From positions 1-58,518 of the forward strand of contig DYJD01000036.1 of NCBI GenBank assembly GCA_020723325.1: a stretch of DNA of 58,518 bases, in the 5' to 3' direction. Made by a program: the position numbers and the translations under genes. Source of the stretch: Desulfosudis oleivorans. GTDB lineage: Bacteria > Desulfobacterota > Desulfobacteria > Desulfobacterales > SURF-7. Below, piece after piece: positions 17,682 through 27,287 of the stretch (position 1 is the first letter of the stretch; each line of letters opens with the position of its first letter). Below the pieces are notes generated by a model, which searched no databases, had not been told where the DNA came from, and saw only the letters and a program-made list of their open reading frames with translations.

Positions 17682-19334
17682 ATGATTATGTTATATCTTA
17701 CAAGTCTGCTTTTATCCATGTTTATCACACTGACACTTATCCCGATTTTGCGGGGAGTGGCTCGGCATGTTCATTTAGTGGATCTGCCCAGTGAAAGAAA
17801 AGTGCATACCCAGCCCATCCCCAAAGTCGGCGGAATAGCCATGGCCGTAGGAATATTGGTTCCAGCAACGCTGTGGCTGGAGATAAGCATCTTTGCCAAG
17901 GCGGTCTTGTCCGCATCAGGGATCATCATCTTGTTCGGCATTGTTGATGATATGCGCGATGTCGGCTACAAGCTGAAACTATTCGGGCAAATCATGGCAG
18001 GAATGATCGTCATCTACTATGGTGGAATTTCCATCCAGACCATGGGCAACATCCTGCCGGCAGGGCTCTCGATTCCGCCCCTTTTGGGTATTCCACTAAC
18101 ATTGCTGGTGATTGTCGGGGTAACGAACGCCATCAATCTATCGGATGGCTTGGACGGATTGGCGGGCGGCGTTGCCATGCTCTGTTTCATCTGTATTGCC
18201 TATTTGTCATATCGTATTGAAATGATAAATATTGCATTATTATCCATCGCCATCGCCGGAGCGATATTCGGATTCCTAAGGTTTAATACCTATCCGGCCA
18301 ATATTTTCATGGGAGATGCGGGTAGTCAGTTGCTTGGGTTCCTGGCGATCACCCTTTCACTGAAAATCACCCAGGGCGCCACTCCATATAGTCCCTTGCT
18401 GCCCCTGATTCTGCTCGGATTCCCCATTTTGGATACGCTCACGGTGATGACGGAGCGCATTGTGGGAGGACGCTCGCCTTTTGTGGCCGACAAGAACCAT
18501 TTTCACCACAAGCTGATTCGGCTCGGACTCTTTCACAATGAAGCCGTGTTTATTATTTATGTCTTGCAAGCCTTTCTGGTCAGTTCCGCTTTCGTGTTTC
18601 GATTTCATTCTGAGTGGTTTCTGCTCGTGTACTACGGCATATTCTCCGGAACCATTGTTTTCGGTTTCATTGGAGCGGACAGAAGCGGCTGGAGGCTGAA
18701 GCGCTATGACATTATAGATAATTTTATTAAAGGCAAACTTAGATGGATCAAGGATAAACAAATCGTCATCCGTGTTTCATTTCGAATCGTGAAGTGGGGA
18801 CTGCCGGTTTTGTTGCTTTTCACCTGCTTTATTCCGCTACGCATGCCGGCCTATCTCCCGATGATCGCGTTGGGTTTTTCCTGTATCGTGATCTGGACGC
18901 GCCTGTTTCGAATTGAATGGATGGGGGGGGTGCTCCGGATGGCCTTATATCTTTTGATTCCGTTTTTACTTTTTCTGACTGAAATTCATTCACCGGTCTG
19001 GATGGGTGTCCGGATAGAGGGGCTGTATCAAATTTGCTTTGGGATCATTGCCGTTTTTGTGATTTTCACCTTGAAATTCACCCGCCGCCGGAAAGGATTC
19101 AAAAGTACACCAATGGATTTTTTAATTTTTTTTATTGCCCTGGTGATTCCGAAATTAGCGGATCTTAATATCGTCAGCTTCAATCTGGGAATGCTGACCG
19201 TGCGTGTGATTATATTTCTGTTCAGCTATGAAGTCCTTATCGGCGAATTGCGAAAAGATTTTGACGGGTTGGCCCTTATTACGATATTGACCATGCTGGT
19301 GTTGACAGTCAGGGGAATACATATCAATTTATGA
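17682..19334 (+). CDS. WecA/MraY-like undecaprenyl-phosphate glycosyl-1-phosphate transferase with long C-terminal membrane extension
   Basis: Polytopic membrane enzyme of 550 residues that should start repeat-unit synthesis by moving a sugar-1-phosphate onto undecaprenyl phosphate. Residues 1-330 carry the family motifs: R-K-V-H-T-Q-P-I-P-K-V-G-G (about 39-51), F-G-I-V-D-D-M-R-D (about 85), N-L-S-D-G-L-D-G-L-A-G-G (about 152), N-I-F-M-G-D-A-G-S (about 207) and K-N-H-F-H-H-K (about 272). The last ~200 residues add about seven hydrophobic segments beyond the ~350-residue core, of unknown role. ATG at 17682 follows the exosortase stop by five bases. Confidence 0.88.
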   Translation: MIMLYLTSLLLSMFITLTLIPILRGVARHVHLVDLPSERKVHTQPIPKVGGIAMAVGILVPATLWLEISIFAKAVLSASGIIILFGIVDDMRDVGYKLKLFGQIMAGMIVIYYGGISIQTMGNILPAGLSIPPLLGIPLTLLVIVGVTNAINLSDGLDGLAGGVAMLCFICIAYLSYRIEMINIALLSIAIAGAIFGFLRFNTYPANIFMGDAGSQLLGFLAITLSLKITQGATPYSPLLPLILLGFPILDTLTVMTERIVGGRSPFVADKNHFHHKLIRLGLFHNEAVFIIYVLQAFLVSSAFVFRFHSEWFLLVYYGIFSGTIVFGFIGADRSGWRLKRYDIIDNFIKGKLRWIKDKQIVIRVSFRIVKWGLPVLLLFTCFIPLRMPAYLPMIALGFSCIVIWTRLFRIEWMGGVLRMALYLLIPFLLFLTEIHSPVWMGVRIEGLYQICFGIIAVFVIFTLKFTRRRKGFKSTPMDFLIFFIALVIPKLADLNIVSFNLGMLTVRVIIFLFSYEVLIGELRKDFDGLALITILTMLVLTVRGIHINL

Positions 19335-19405
19335 GATCATTAATACTTGTTTGATTGTTTTCTATTAATTTAAAGTCCTTATGCTACCGCAAGGGGGTGG
19401 TGGAA

Positions 19406-21808
19406 ATGTATAGCGCCAAAATGATGCAACGGTTGATCTTGGTTTTTCTAATTTGCTTGACGTGCGCATGCGGTGGTCCTGAGGAAAAAAAACGAAAATT
19501 TTATGCCAAAGGAAAGAATCTATACGAAAAGGGTGACTATGTTAAAGCCATATTGGAACTGAAAAACGCCCTGCAGATAGACCCGAAATATGTGGAGGCA
19601 TATCATCTGCTTGGGATGGCGGCGCTTAAACAAAAGGATCTTCAAAAGGCATTTCAAGCATTCAGCAAGGTGGCTGAGCTGGCACCGGATCATATTGATG
19701 CGAGTTTGCAGCTTGGAAGACTATACCTATCCGCAAAGGATTTGAATAGGACTTCGGAAAAAGTGGGCAAGGTTTTGGGATTGGATCCGTTAAATCAGCA
19801 AGGGTTGATGCTGAAAGGCGCCTTGCTGATAAATCAGAAGAAAATAAGTGAAGCGGTTGCGATATTGGAAGGGCTTTTGCAGAGGGGGGTTACGGATCCG
19901 GATCTTTATATCATGTTGTCCACGGCCTATGGGCAGGATAACAAAATGACCAAGGTTGAGACGCTTCTGCGGGATGGAATAGAGCGCAATCCGCAAGCAG
20001 GTTCCTTACATGCAGCTTTGGCGCAGTATTATTACAATCAGAAGGATGTTAAAAATGCAGAGGTTGAAATTCGAAAATTAATGGCTTTGGAGCCGAACAA
20101 TATCAGCTATCCGCTGATCCTGGCCAATGTATATTGGGGCATGGAAAATAAAACCGAAGCAAAGAAAATAATCGATAATTTGATTAATGAGAAACCATTG
20201 GATGAGGATCGCTACATTATAAGCGCACAGTTTTTAGCCGGCAAGGGCTTGATGGATGAAGCGGAAAAAACACTGAGGGAGGGGGGGGACAAGTGTTTTA
20301 ACAGTTTTCGGTTGAGCATCGGTTTAGGTGAAGTGCTGGTGAAGCAGCAAAAGATAGATGAAGCTGTCGAAGTGCTGAAGAGAGCGCTTGCCTTTGAAAA
20401 GGATCCGGCGAATCCAGGCGTTTTGGAAGTGAAAAATGCTTTGGCCTCGGTTTGTTTGATCCAGGGCAACTGGGAAAAAGCAGAGAATTTAATTGAAGAG
20501 GTGATCAAAGAAAGCCCCCGAAATGTTGATGCTGTTTTTACAAAGGGTCGCATACATATGCTGAAAGGTGATGGCGCCAAAGCTGTAGCGGCCTTCCGGA
20601 ACGCAGTAGGCGAAAGGCCTGATTCCCTGGTCGGCCAACTTAGTCTGGCCGAGGCTCATGTGGCCAACAACGAAATTGATCTGGCGGTGGATACGCTGAA
20701 TAACGCTTTAAAAACCATTCCTGGATCAAAAGATGTCCGAAAGGCGCTGGCCAAATTATATATGCAGAAGAAAGATTTCAAAAGTGCCGAAGACCAACTG
20801 AAAAGCATCCTAAATGATGATCCCAAGGATCAGGCAGCAAGAGCGGACTTGGGAGATTTTTATGCATCCATAGAAGACTACAAGAATGCGGCTGCTCAAT
20901 TTCTGGAGATCAAGACCCAGGCTCCGGAAAGTCATAAGGGATATATTCGAATGGCACAGCTTCATGCGCGGCAAAAAAAAATGGACTCGGCGATTTCAGA
21001 GTTGGAGGAAGGCTATGGGAAAACCGGCCGATCAATGGATATATTCGTGAATCTTATTCGTTTATGCATCCTGGCCCAGAAATATGATAAAGCCGTCAAC
21101 CTATGTGAGGAACGAATCAAAGACAAGTCAGAGGAGGCCGCTTCTTATGATATGCTGGGCCGGGTTTATGCGGCCAAGCGTTCGTATTCAAAAGCGGAGG
21201 CGGCCTTTGAAAAAGCGCTTCAAATTCAACCCGACTGGCAGGCGCCTTATAATAATATCGCGCAGCTTTATTTGGCCATGGGAAAACGCGAGGAAGCCAA
21301 GGCCAAATTTTCAGCGGCATATCGAAAAGATCCTATGAATATCGCCGCCGGTCTGGCCCTGGCGGGCCTTTTGGAACAGGGCGGTGAACCCCGGAAGGCC
21401 AAATCGGTTTATACGGAGTTGATCCAATCCAATCCCGGCAACTGGATGGCGGCAAACAATCTTGCTTTTTTAATTTCAGAACATCCTGACCAGGGCGGGG
21501 ATATGCAAAAGGCGTTGGAACTGGCGCAAAGAGCCAATCGGACCAAGCCCGGCAATCCTTTGGCCATCGATACATTGGGATGGATATATTACAAAATGGG
21601 CGACTACCCCAAAGCCAATTCGCTGCTTGGAGATGCTCTGCTGAAAGATCCGGAAAACCCCATCCTGCATTACCACATGGGTATGGTGCTGTTGAAACAG
21701 GGCAGAATAGCAGAGGCCAACGCCAGCCTCGCAAAGGCCTTACAAGATGGAAAGGAATTCCCCGGTAAAAAGGATGCGGAGCAGGCGATTTCAGCACTTT
21801 CAAAATAA
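19406..21808 (+). CDS. PrsT-like TPR lipoprotein of the exosortase/exopolysaccharide system
   Basis: Protein of about 800 residues: a lipoprotein-like signal (hydrophobic L-I-L-V-F-L-I-C-L-T-C-A-C-G-G, likely lipidated Cys near residue 21), then a near-continuous solenoid of TPR repeats, recognisable by recurrent A-x4-G-x2-Y/L, A-x3-F/L and D/E-P units to the C-terminus. Families of this length next to exosortases are the PEP-CTERM-system TPR lipoproteins (PrsT), thought to act in polysaccharide or protein export in the periplasm. I choose the ATG at 19406, preceded by AAGGGGGTGGTGG; an upstream TTG at 19355 would give an unlikely N-terminus. It is followed 14 bases later by the Wza-type gene. 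Confidence 0.85.
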   Translation: MYSAKMMQRLILVFLICLTCACGGPEEKKRKFYAKGKNLYEKGDYVKAILELKNALQIDPKYVEAYHLLGMAALKQKDLQKAFQAFSKVAELAPDHIDASLQLGRLYLSAKDLNRTSEKVGKVLGLDPLNQQGLMLKGALLINQKKISEAVAILEGLLQRGVTDPDLYIMLSTAYGQDNKMTKVETLLRDGIERNPQAGSLHAALAQYYYNQKDVKNAEVEIRKLMALEPNNISYPLILANVYWGMENKTEAKKIIDNLINEKPLDEDRYIISAQFLAGKGLMDEAEKTLREGGDKCFNSFRLSIGLGEVLVKQQKIDEAVEVLKRALAFEKDPANPGVLEVKNALASVCLIQGNWEKAENLIEEVIKESPRNVDAVFTKGRIHMLKGDGAKAVAAFRNAVGERPDSLVGQLSLAEAHVANNEIDLAVDTLNNALKTIPGSKDVRKALAKLYMQKKDFKSAEDQLKSILNDDPKDQAARADLGDFYASIEDYKNAAAQFLEIKTQAPESHKGYIRMAQLHARQKKMDSAISELEEGYGKTGRSMDIFVNLIRLCILAQKYDKAVNLCEERIKDKSEEAASYDMLGRVYAAKRSYSKAEAAFEKALQIQPDWQAPYNNIAQLYLAMGKREEAKAKFSAAYRKDPMNIAAGLALAGLLEQGGEPRKAKSVYTELIQSNPGNWMAANNLAFLISEHPDQGGDMQKALELAQRANRTKPGNPLAIDTLGWIYYKMGDYPKANSLLGDALLKDPENPILHYHMGMVLLKQGRIAEANASLAKALQDGKEFPGKKDAEQAISALSK

Positions 21809-21822
21809 TTCGGAGGTAGATT

Positions 21823-22401
21823 ATGAAGATGAGTTCGGGTTTGTTATGTTTGCTAATAGCGCTGGGGGGATTGGCCTCCGCAACATGGGCCGGCCAACTA
21901 CATGGGGATCGAAAAGACGGCGATTACATTATCGGCTGTGGGGACGTCCTTAATATCGTTGTATGGAAAGATGAAGCCCTATCAAGACAAATCACGGTTC
22001 TTCCGGATGGTAAATTCAACTATCCGCTGATTGGTGAAATAAAAGCCTCAGGCAGGACGGTTTCTGATATCAAGACGGAAATGGAGGGGTTGATTTCACG
22101 CTATGCGCCGTCACCGACCATTTCCGTTGAAGTTTTTCGGGTCAACAGCATGAATGTCTATGTTGTGGGTCGGGTTAATCGCCCGGGAAAATTTGAAATG
22201 AATGAACCGATGGACATACTCCAAGCCCTTTCCATGGCTGGCGGGCTGAATTCTTTTGCAGAGGAGGACGAAATTAAAATTTTTCGGAAGGTGGAAGGAA
22301 AAATTACTATCTTTCAGTTTGATTATTCCGAAGTGGTCGATGGTGAAAATCTGGAGCAGAATATCATGCTGCAGCGTGGCGATGTAATTGTGGTGCCATG
22401 A
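21823..22401 (+). CDS. Wza-type polysaccharide export protein (Poly_export + SLBB)
   Basis: Short periplasmic/outer-membrane export protein of 192 residues. Signal peptide residues 1-23 (cleavage near T-W-A-G). Poly_export domain from Y-I-I-G-C-G-D-V-L-N-I-V-V-W (about 36) through I-G-E-I-K-A-S-G-R-T, then an SLBB domain beginning V-Y-V-V-G-R-V-N-R-P-G (about 108). The family motif is normally G-P-G-D; here it is G-C-G-D. The length matches the short Wza homologues linked to exosortases, not the ~370-residue E. coli Wza. The AGGAGG-like site CGGAGG sits 9 bases upstream. Its stop overlaps the next start (ATGA). Confidence 0.9.
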   Translation: MKMSSGLLCLLIALGGLASATWAGQLHGDRKDGDYIIGCGDVLNIVVWKDEALSRQITVLPDGKFNYPLIGEIKASGRTVSDIKTEMEGLISRYAPSPTISVEVFRVNSMNVYVVGRVNRPGKFEMNEPMDILQALSMAGGLNSFAEEDEIKIFRKVEGKITIFQFDYSEVVDGENLEQNIMLQRGDVIVVP

Positions 22402-23609
22402 TCAGTAAAGCCCATTTGTTCTTGTTGGCACTGCTTTTTATCGCGCCGGAATCCATATGGGGGGATGATTTCCGAATATCCCCCACTGTCGACTGCCGGG
22501 GCGAATACAATGACAACATCTTTTGGACCCAAACGAATCGAAAAGGTGATGAAATCATTACTGTTTCACCCGGCATAATCATGAGTGAAAAAACCGAAAG
22601 ATTCGGGACCGCCATTATCGGCCGTCTTGATGGGCGGATATACAGCAGAAATCATGATTTAAATACGGTGGATCACGATTGCACCGCGACAATGAATTAT
22701 TTGGCAGTCCCGCATCTGAATTTTACTTCCAAAGCCAAGATTTCAAAGGATTCTCGTCCGGACAGCGATATCGAAACGACCGGATTATTGGTAAGCAATA
22801 TCGAGCGTCAAAGATATCAGGCCGACTTAGCATGTAGTTATGATTTTTCAGATAGAACCACCGGAGGCCTCCGCTATGCATATGACCAGGATGATTACAA
22901 TGCTCAAGATCTATTCACAGAAAATATCAATGAACACCAGAGTCATGGTGTCACCCTCAGCGGACAACATTCTTTTTCAGCATTCATTCCTTCGATTTTG
23001 GGAAAAGTGATGACGAGCTATTTCAGATATGATTTCACAAATCAAACCCTGGACTACTATGCAGCAACTTGCGGCGCCAAGCGTGAATTGAATGAGGTGA
23101 TGGATATTGATATCAATTTGGGAGTAAGTCATGCCCGATCTGTTTTTCCAGTTATGAAATCTGATCATGCAGGCGGCCGTTTGAACCGGTTGACGCAGGA
23201 ATCCGAACAGACCGGTTGGGTTGGTCGGGTCGCCTTTTCTTATAAAGGAGAAAAGACGACATGCGATATCTTTTATTCATATGACATCCAGCCAGCCAGC
23301 GGACGTAACGGAGCCACCTTGAGGAATAATTTGAAGCTTGAAATTACCAGAAGGGTTACATATAAATTACGAACATATCTATATGCGAATTACTTTTTAA
23401 ATAAAGCTGAAGCACTCGTGCTGGCTCATCAGGACATTGATGAGGAAACGATTACTATTGGACCTGGGATTCGTTATGACTTCACCAGGGAGTTGAAATT
23501 TGATGGATCATATTCTTACACAGATATTCGAAATCATGTAAATAGGGGTACAATTAACCGGAATCGAGTGACCGCCCTTGTGACATTTCAACATGAGTTG
23601 TTGAAATAA
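22398..23609 (+). CDS. outer-membrane beta-barrel protein of the export system
   Basis: Exported protein of 403 residues with a signal peptide (residues 1-22, cleavage near S-I-W-G-D) and alternating hydrophobic/polar strands with aromatic ends throughout, such as G-G-L-R-Y-A-Y-D-Q-D and F-D-G-S-Y-S-Y-T-D-I-R-N. The opening D-F-R-I-S-P-T-V-D-C-R-G-E-Y-N-D-N-I-F resembles the putative outer-membrane proteins of exosortase-linked polysaccharide loci. Overlap of the start with the upstream stop (ATGA) suggests translational coupling with the Wza-type protein, so it may form the outer-membrane exit pore that this short Wza lacks. Function inferred from family and position. Confidence 0.78.
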   Translation: MISKAHLFLLALLFIAPESIWGDDFRISPTVDCRGEYNDNIFWTQTNRKGDEIITVSPGIIMSEKTERFGTAIIGRLDGRIYSRNHDLNTVDHDCTATMNYLAVPHLNFTSKAKISKDSRPDSDIETTGLLVSNIERQRYQADLACSYDFSDRTTGGLRYAYDQDDYNAQDLFTENINEHQSHGVTLSGQHSFSAFIPSILGKVMTSYFRYDFTNQTLDYYAATCGAKRELNEVMDIDINLGVSHARSVFPVMKSDHAGGRLNRLTQESEQTGWVGRVAFSYKGEKTTCDIFYSYDIQPASGRNGATLRNNLKLEITRRVTYKLRTYLYANYFLNKAEALVLAHQDIDEETITIGPGIRYDFTRELKFDGSYSYTDIRNHVNRGTINRNRVTALVTFQHELLK

Positions 23610-23659
23610 AACGATTGCGGCCCGAATAACGCGAAGGCGGCCAACAAAAAGGAGAGCTT

Positions 23660-25231
23660 ATGGAAGGGAATAACATCAGCCTTTCCGATATGATACTAGT
23701 CATCAAGCGGAGGAAATGGGCTTTAATTCTTCCCACATTATTTATTTTTCTAGCGGCCTTGGTATTGGCAGCGGTGTGGCCGTCCTATTATAAATCCGAT
23801 GCGACGATTTTAATAGAAGAGCAAGAAATTCCATCTGATTTTGTTATGGCTACCGTAACGAGTTATGCTGAGCAGCGACTTCAGACCATCAATCAACAGA
23901 TCATGAGCTCCACCCGGCTGCTTGAACTGATCAACCGCCTGGGACTCTACTCGGATTTGCGAAATAAATGGACGACGGAGGAAATCGTTGCCAAGATGCG
24001 GGAGGACATCAAGTTCGCCACTGTCAGTGCCGATGTGATCGACCGGAAAACAGGTCGACCGACAACCGCGACCATAGCATTTACACTATCCTATGAAGGC
24101 AAGGACCCTGGACAGGTCCAACAGGTCGCAAATGAATTGGCCTCATTCTTTCTTCAAGAAAATTTGAAAGTTCGCGAGCGTCAGACTGTTGAAGCCTCGC
24201 AATTTTTGGAAGAGGAAATGAATAAGGTAAAAGCCCACATCGACGAGTTGGAAAAAACCATTTCCGAATTCAAGGAAAAGAATATTAATAAGCTGCCTGA
24301 ATTGCTTCAAGTCAACCTGCAGACCCTGAACAACATTGAGCAGAGTGTTGACCGGATGAAAGAGGATTTCCGAGCTCTGAAAGAAAGGGAAGGCTATTTA
24401 CAAACACAGCTTGCAGGGCTTTCGCCGGAATATGGCTATGATATTGATCAACGGCGACTGGCGGAACTAAAAGTACAATTGGTTACTTTGGAAAGCAAGT
24501 TTTCCAATGAATATCCGGATGTGATGAAGGTCAAGGCTGAAATTGCCGAATTGCAGAAAAGACTGACGGTCATCAATGGGAAATCAAAAGGCGTGTCGCC
24601 TCAATCCGATAATCCGACTTACATCACCCTTTCGTCACAGCTGGCCAGCACAAGAGCGGAGATTGAGTCCGTGCAGCGGCAAATACGCGATGCGGAGAAA
24701 AAAAGATACGAATATGGTCTTCGAATTGAATCCACCCCCAAGATTGAGGGACATTATAACGCTTTGATTGCGGAGCGGAATAACAATAAAGCCAAATACG
24801 ACGACTTGATGCGGAAGCTCATGGAGGCGCGGGTGGCCCATGGACTGGAAAAGGAGCAGAAGGGTGAACGGTTCAATCTGATTGATCCGGCCAGATTGCC
24901 GGAAAAACCGTTTAAGCCGAATCGACTGGCGATCCTTCTGGTCGGTCTGGTCCTCGGACTTGGTGTCGGAATCGGTCTTGTATCGATCTTGGAGTTTTCC
25001 GATGATTCTGTTCGGCATTCGTTCGCTCTCTCCATTGCGACGTCGTTTCCGGTACTTGCCAATATTCCTTTGATTGAAACGAAAAGCGATGTGAAAAGGA
25101 ATAGGATAAAACGGGTGGTGATCACTAGTGGAATGTTCAGTGTGATTATCATCGGAATTGCCGCGTTTCATTTTTTAGTAATGGATCTGGATGTACTATG
25201 GGCGAGATTTTTGCGAAAAATGGTCTTTTGA
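23660..25231 (+). CDS. Wzz-type chain-length determinant (exosortase-system associated)
   Basis: Inner-membrane polysaccharide co-polymerase of 523 residues. First transmembrane helix about residues 22-42 followed by a Wzz domain (S-D-A-T-I-L-I-E-E-Q-E-I-P, about 54-66), a long periplasmic coiled-coil region (about 170-380), then the proline-rich L-P-E-K-P-F-K-P-N-R preceding a second helix (about 425-445). An additional hydrophobic helix lies near 485-505. It has no fused kinase; the separate kinase gene follows 98 bases later. The AAAAAGGAGAG ribosome-binding site fixes the start. It should set polymer length together with the tyrosine kinase. Confidence 0.9.
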   Translation: MEGNNISLSDMILVIKRRKWALILPTLFIFLAALVLAAVWPSYYKSDATILIEEQEIPSDFVMATVTSYAEQRLQTINQQIMSSTRLLELINRLGLYSDLRNKWTTEEIVAKMREDIKFATVSADVIDRKTGRPTTATIAFTLSYEGKDPGQVQQVANELASFFLQENLKVRERQTVEASQFLEEEMNKVKAHIDELEKTISEFKEKNINKLPELLQVNLQTLNNIEQSVDRMKEDFRALKEREGYLQTQLAGLSPEYGYDIDQRRLAELKVQLVTLESKFSNEYPDVMKVKAEIAELQKRLTVINGKSKGVSPQSDNPTYITLSSQLASTRAEIESVQRQIRDAEKKRYEYGLRIESTPKIEGHYNALIAERNNNKAKYDDLMRKLMEARVAHGLEKEQKGERFNLIDPARLPEKPFKPNRLAILLVGLVLGLGVGIGLVSILEFSDDSVRHSFALSIATSFPVLANIPLIETKSDVKRNRIKRVVITSGMFSVIIIGIAAFHFLVMDLDVLWARFLRKMVF

Positions 25232-25329
25232 ATTTGAGAGAAGTTCAGCGGATTGAACTTTTATTGCATTACTGCCTGTATTTCTTTCAGTTGCGACAAA
25301 AATAAATAAATATTGAAAAGAAAACTGCC

Positions 25330-26169
25330 ATGAAACTGCAAAAAGCCATTGAAAAGGCCAAACAAGCCAGGCAGGTGGATAGCACGACGCCGGGTAATAT
25401 TGAGATTTCGGCACAGACCACCCAGATGCCAAGTCGGGATTGGAAGGCTCCCACTTATTCCGAATCGACCCATGTGATTGTAAATGCGGATGTCCTAGAG
25501 AAAAACCGCTGCGTCGGTATGTTTCCCGATTCCCAGGAAATTGATTTTTATAAAATATTGCGGACCCAGATAGAGCACCGAACCAAGGAAAAGGGCTGGA
25601 ACGCACTGATGATTACGAGTGTTCAGCCGGGAGAAGGGAAAACCCTTACTGCCATCAACCTGTCTTTGACTTTTGCCATGGCATTCAGCCAGACGGTTTT
25701 GCTGGTGGATTGTGATTTACATCAGCAAAAGGTGCATCGCTATCTCGGGATTCCCAGTGATAAAGGTCTGGCCGACTATCTGATAGACGACCGGCCGATG
25801 AAAGACATCATTATCTGGCCGGGCATTGATAAAATGACCTTGATTTCCGGGGGGCGTACCATGCAGGACAGCGCTGAGATTCTCGGTTCACCGCGGATGA
25901 AAGCCCTGGTGGATGAGATGAAGAACCGCTATGACGATCGCTATGTTATTTTCGATACGCCGCCGATACTCATCGGCGCCGATGCCATCGCGTTCGCGCC
26001 GTTGGTGGATGGGATCATTGTTGTGGTGGAAGAAGGTAGAACTTCCATGCGGGATGTGACCAAAGCAATGGAATTGATTCCCAGTGAAAAAATGCTTGGG
26101 TTTGTGCTCAATAAGCAGAAAATTGTGGATAGGGGGAAGTATGCTTATGGGTATTATCAAAAAAGCTGA
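25330..26169 (+). CDS. CpsD/CapB-type tyrosine autokinase
   Basis: Cytosolic bacterial tyrosine kinase of 279 residues, partner of the Wzz-type protein. Walker A is S-V-Q-P-G-E-G-K-T (residues 97-105), Walker A' is L-L-V-D-C-D-L-H (about 126-133), and Walker B-like Y-V-I-F-D-T-P-P lies near 205. The C-terminus has only a short Tyr cluster (Y-A-Y-G-Y-Y) as candidate autophosphorylation sites, fewer than in classical CpsD. The first 90 residues hold a helical segment rich in Lys/Ala. It ends at a palindromic repeat shared with the convergent ATPase gene. No strong ribosome-binding site is seen before the ATG. Confidence 0.9.
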   Translation: MKLQKAIEKAKQARQVDSTTPGNIEISAQTTQMPSRDWKAPTYSESTHVIVNADVLEKNRCVGMFPDSQEIDFYKILRTQIEHRTKEKGWNALMITSVQPGEGKTLTAINLSLTFAMAFSQTVLLVDCDLHQQKVHRYLGIPSDKGLADYLIDDRPMKDIIIWPGIDKMTLISGGRTMQDSAEILGSPRMKALVDEMKNRYDDRYVIFDTPPILIGADAIAFAPLVDGIIVVVEEGRTSMRDVTKAMELIPSEKMLGFVLNKQKIVDRGKYAYGYYQKS

Positions 26170-26209
26170 AAAGCTGAAAGCTTTCAGCTTTGACCTTTCA
26201 GCTTTTTCA
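26160..26209. terminator. convergent palindromic terminator made of AGCTGAAA repeats
   Basis: Between the kinase stop and the ATPase stop lies a perfect 20-bp palindrome, AAGCTGAAAGCTTTCAGCTT (26171-26190), nested in further AAGCTGAAA and TTTCAGCTTTTT units. It can fold on both strands, and a T-run follows in the plus direction. It probably ends transcription of both converging genes. The same AGCTGAAA units recur at two other gene ends in the window (29891-29949, 38853-38879). Confidence 0.6.
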
Positions 26210-27287
26210 ACGCCAGGTAACGTTCTTTAAGTTTCCCAAAAGCGATCAGCAGAATGTCATTGCGTTTTTTTTCCATGAGGAGTAATTTTTGCATTTTTTG
26301 AACCAGCTCATCTTTGAATTTTGATGCGCTGGCATTCAATTCCTCCATTTTCCAGTCCATGCGCATGCGCAATTCCGCCATGCCGGCTTCCAGGGCCTCA
26401 AGCCTTTTGATATAGCTTTCATCTTTTAAATTCGTTGAAGATGGCTGCGGCTCAATCGGCCGGTCCGCATCTCCTAGAAAGAGTCCCATCCCGCCTTTGT
26501 CCTCGATCACTTGCGTGATTATCTCTTTGGTAATGATCTTAAGTTCATCGGCAAAGCCGTATACCAGTGCCGCCTCGCACATCAGGTTGATGGTACGGGG
26601 AATGCCGCCGGCGGCCTGAAAGATCAGTTCGACTGCTTCCGGGGCAAATAGGTTTTCGTTACCGCCGGCTTTTTTGAGGCGGTGGGCGATATAGCGGCCG
26701 CATTCTTCTTTGGTCAGGGGGGCAAGATGATAGCTGACCGCAATGCGCTGGGCGAATTGGGTGAGGGCCGGGGTGCGCAATTTGGCCCTGAGTTCCGGCT
26801 GACCCACCAGCATGATTTGCAGCAACATTTCTTCGTCGCTTTGAAGGTTGGACAACATCCGGATTTCTTCCAGGGCCGCATTGGAAAGATTTTGGGCTTC
26901 GTCGATGATCAGCAGCACGCGTTTTTTTTGGGCGTATTTATCAATTAAGAATTTAAAAAACAGTTCCAGGGATTTGGCCTTGTTGCCCTCCACCGGTTCG
27001 ATGTCGAATTCTTGTAAGATCAGGTTCAGAATTTGATCTGAGGAAACATTGGTATTGAAGATTACGGCCGCTTCCATATCCGACTCTATTCGGTTCAGAA
27101 TATAGCGGATCAAGGTGGTTTTGCCGGTGCCGATTTCACCGGTCAACATGACAAAACCGGTGCGCTCCATGAGACCGTATTCAAGATAGGTCAGGGCGTT
27201 TTGGTGTTTGTGGCTCATGAACAGGAACTGGGGATTGGGAACAATGTGAAAGGGTTTCTCTTTGAATCCGTAAAATGATTTGTACAT
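26184..27287 (-). CDS. ExeA-like AAA ATPase of the exosortase/polysaccharide system
   Basis: AAA+ ATPase of about 367 residues of the group named XrtA/PEP-CTERM-system-associated ATPase. The N-terminus M-Y-K-S-F-Y-G-F-K-E-K-P-F is typical of ExeA/GspA relatives; Walker A T-G-E-I-G-T-G-K-T at residues 50-57; Walker B L-L-I-I-D-E-A-Q-N near 122; sensor region G-Q-P-E-L-R. The last ~100 residues are charged and coiled-coil-like. I start at 27287 because GGGGAG lies 8 bases upstream; an upstream in-frame start would add 28 unrelated residues. It converges on the kinase gene and is probably expressed from its own promoter. It may couple ATP hydrolysis to export assembly. Confidence 0.88.
   Translation of the reverse strand: MYKSFYGFKEKPFHIVPNPQFLFMSHKHQNALTYLEYGLMERTGFVMLTGEIGTGKTTLIRYILNRIESDMEAAVIFNTNVSSDQILNLILQEFDIEPVEGNKAKSLELFFKFLIDKYAQKKRVLLIIDEAQNLSNAALEEIRMLSNLQSDEEMLLQIMLVGQPELRAKLRTPALTQFAQRIAVSYHLAPLTKEECGRYIAHRLKKAGGNENLFAPEAVELIFQAAGGIPRTINLMCEAALVYGFADELKIITKEIITQVIEDKGGMGLFLGDADRPIEPQPSSTNLKDESYIKRLEALEAGMAELRMRMDWKMEELNASASKFKDELVQKMQKLLLMEKKRNDILLIAFGKLKERYLALKKLKGQS

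Noticed and set aside
26160-26209. Insertion-sequence end
   Set aside because: The palindrome has no transposase, no target duplication, and fits a bidirectional terminator with a dispersed repeat.
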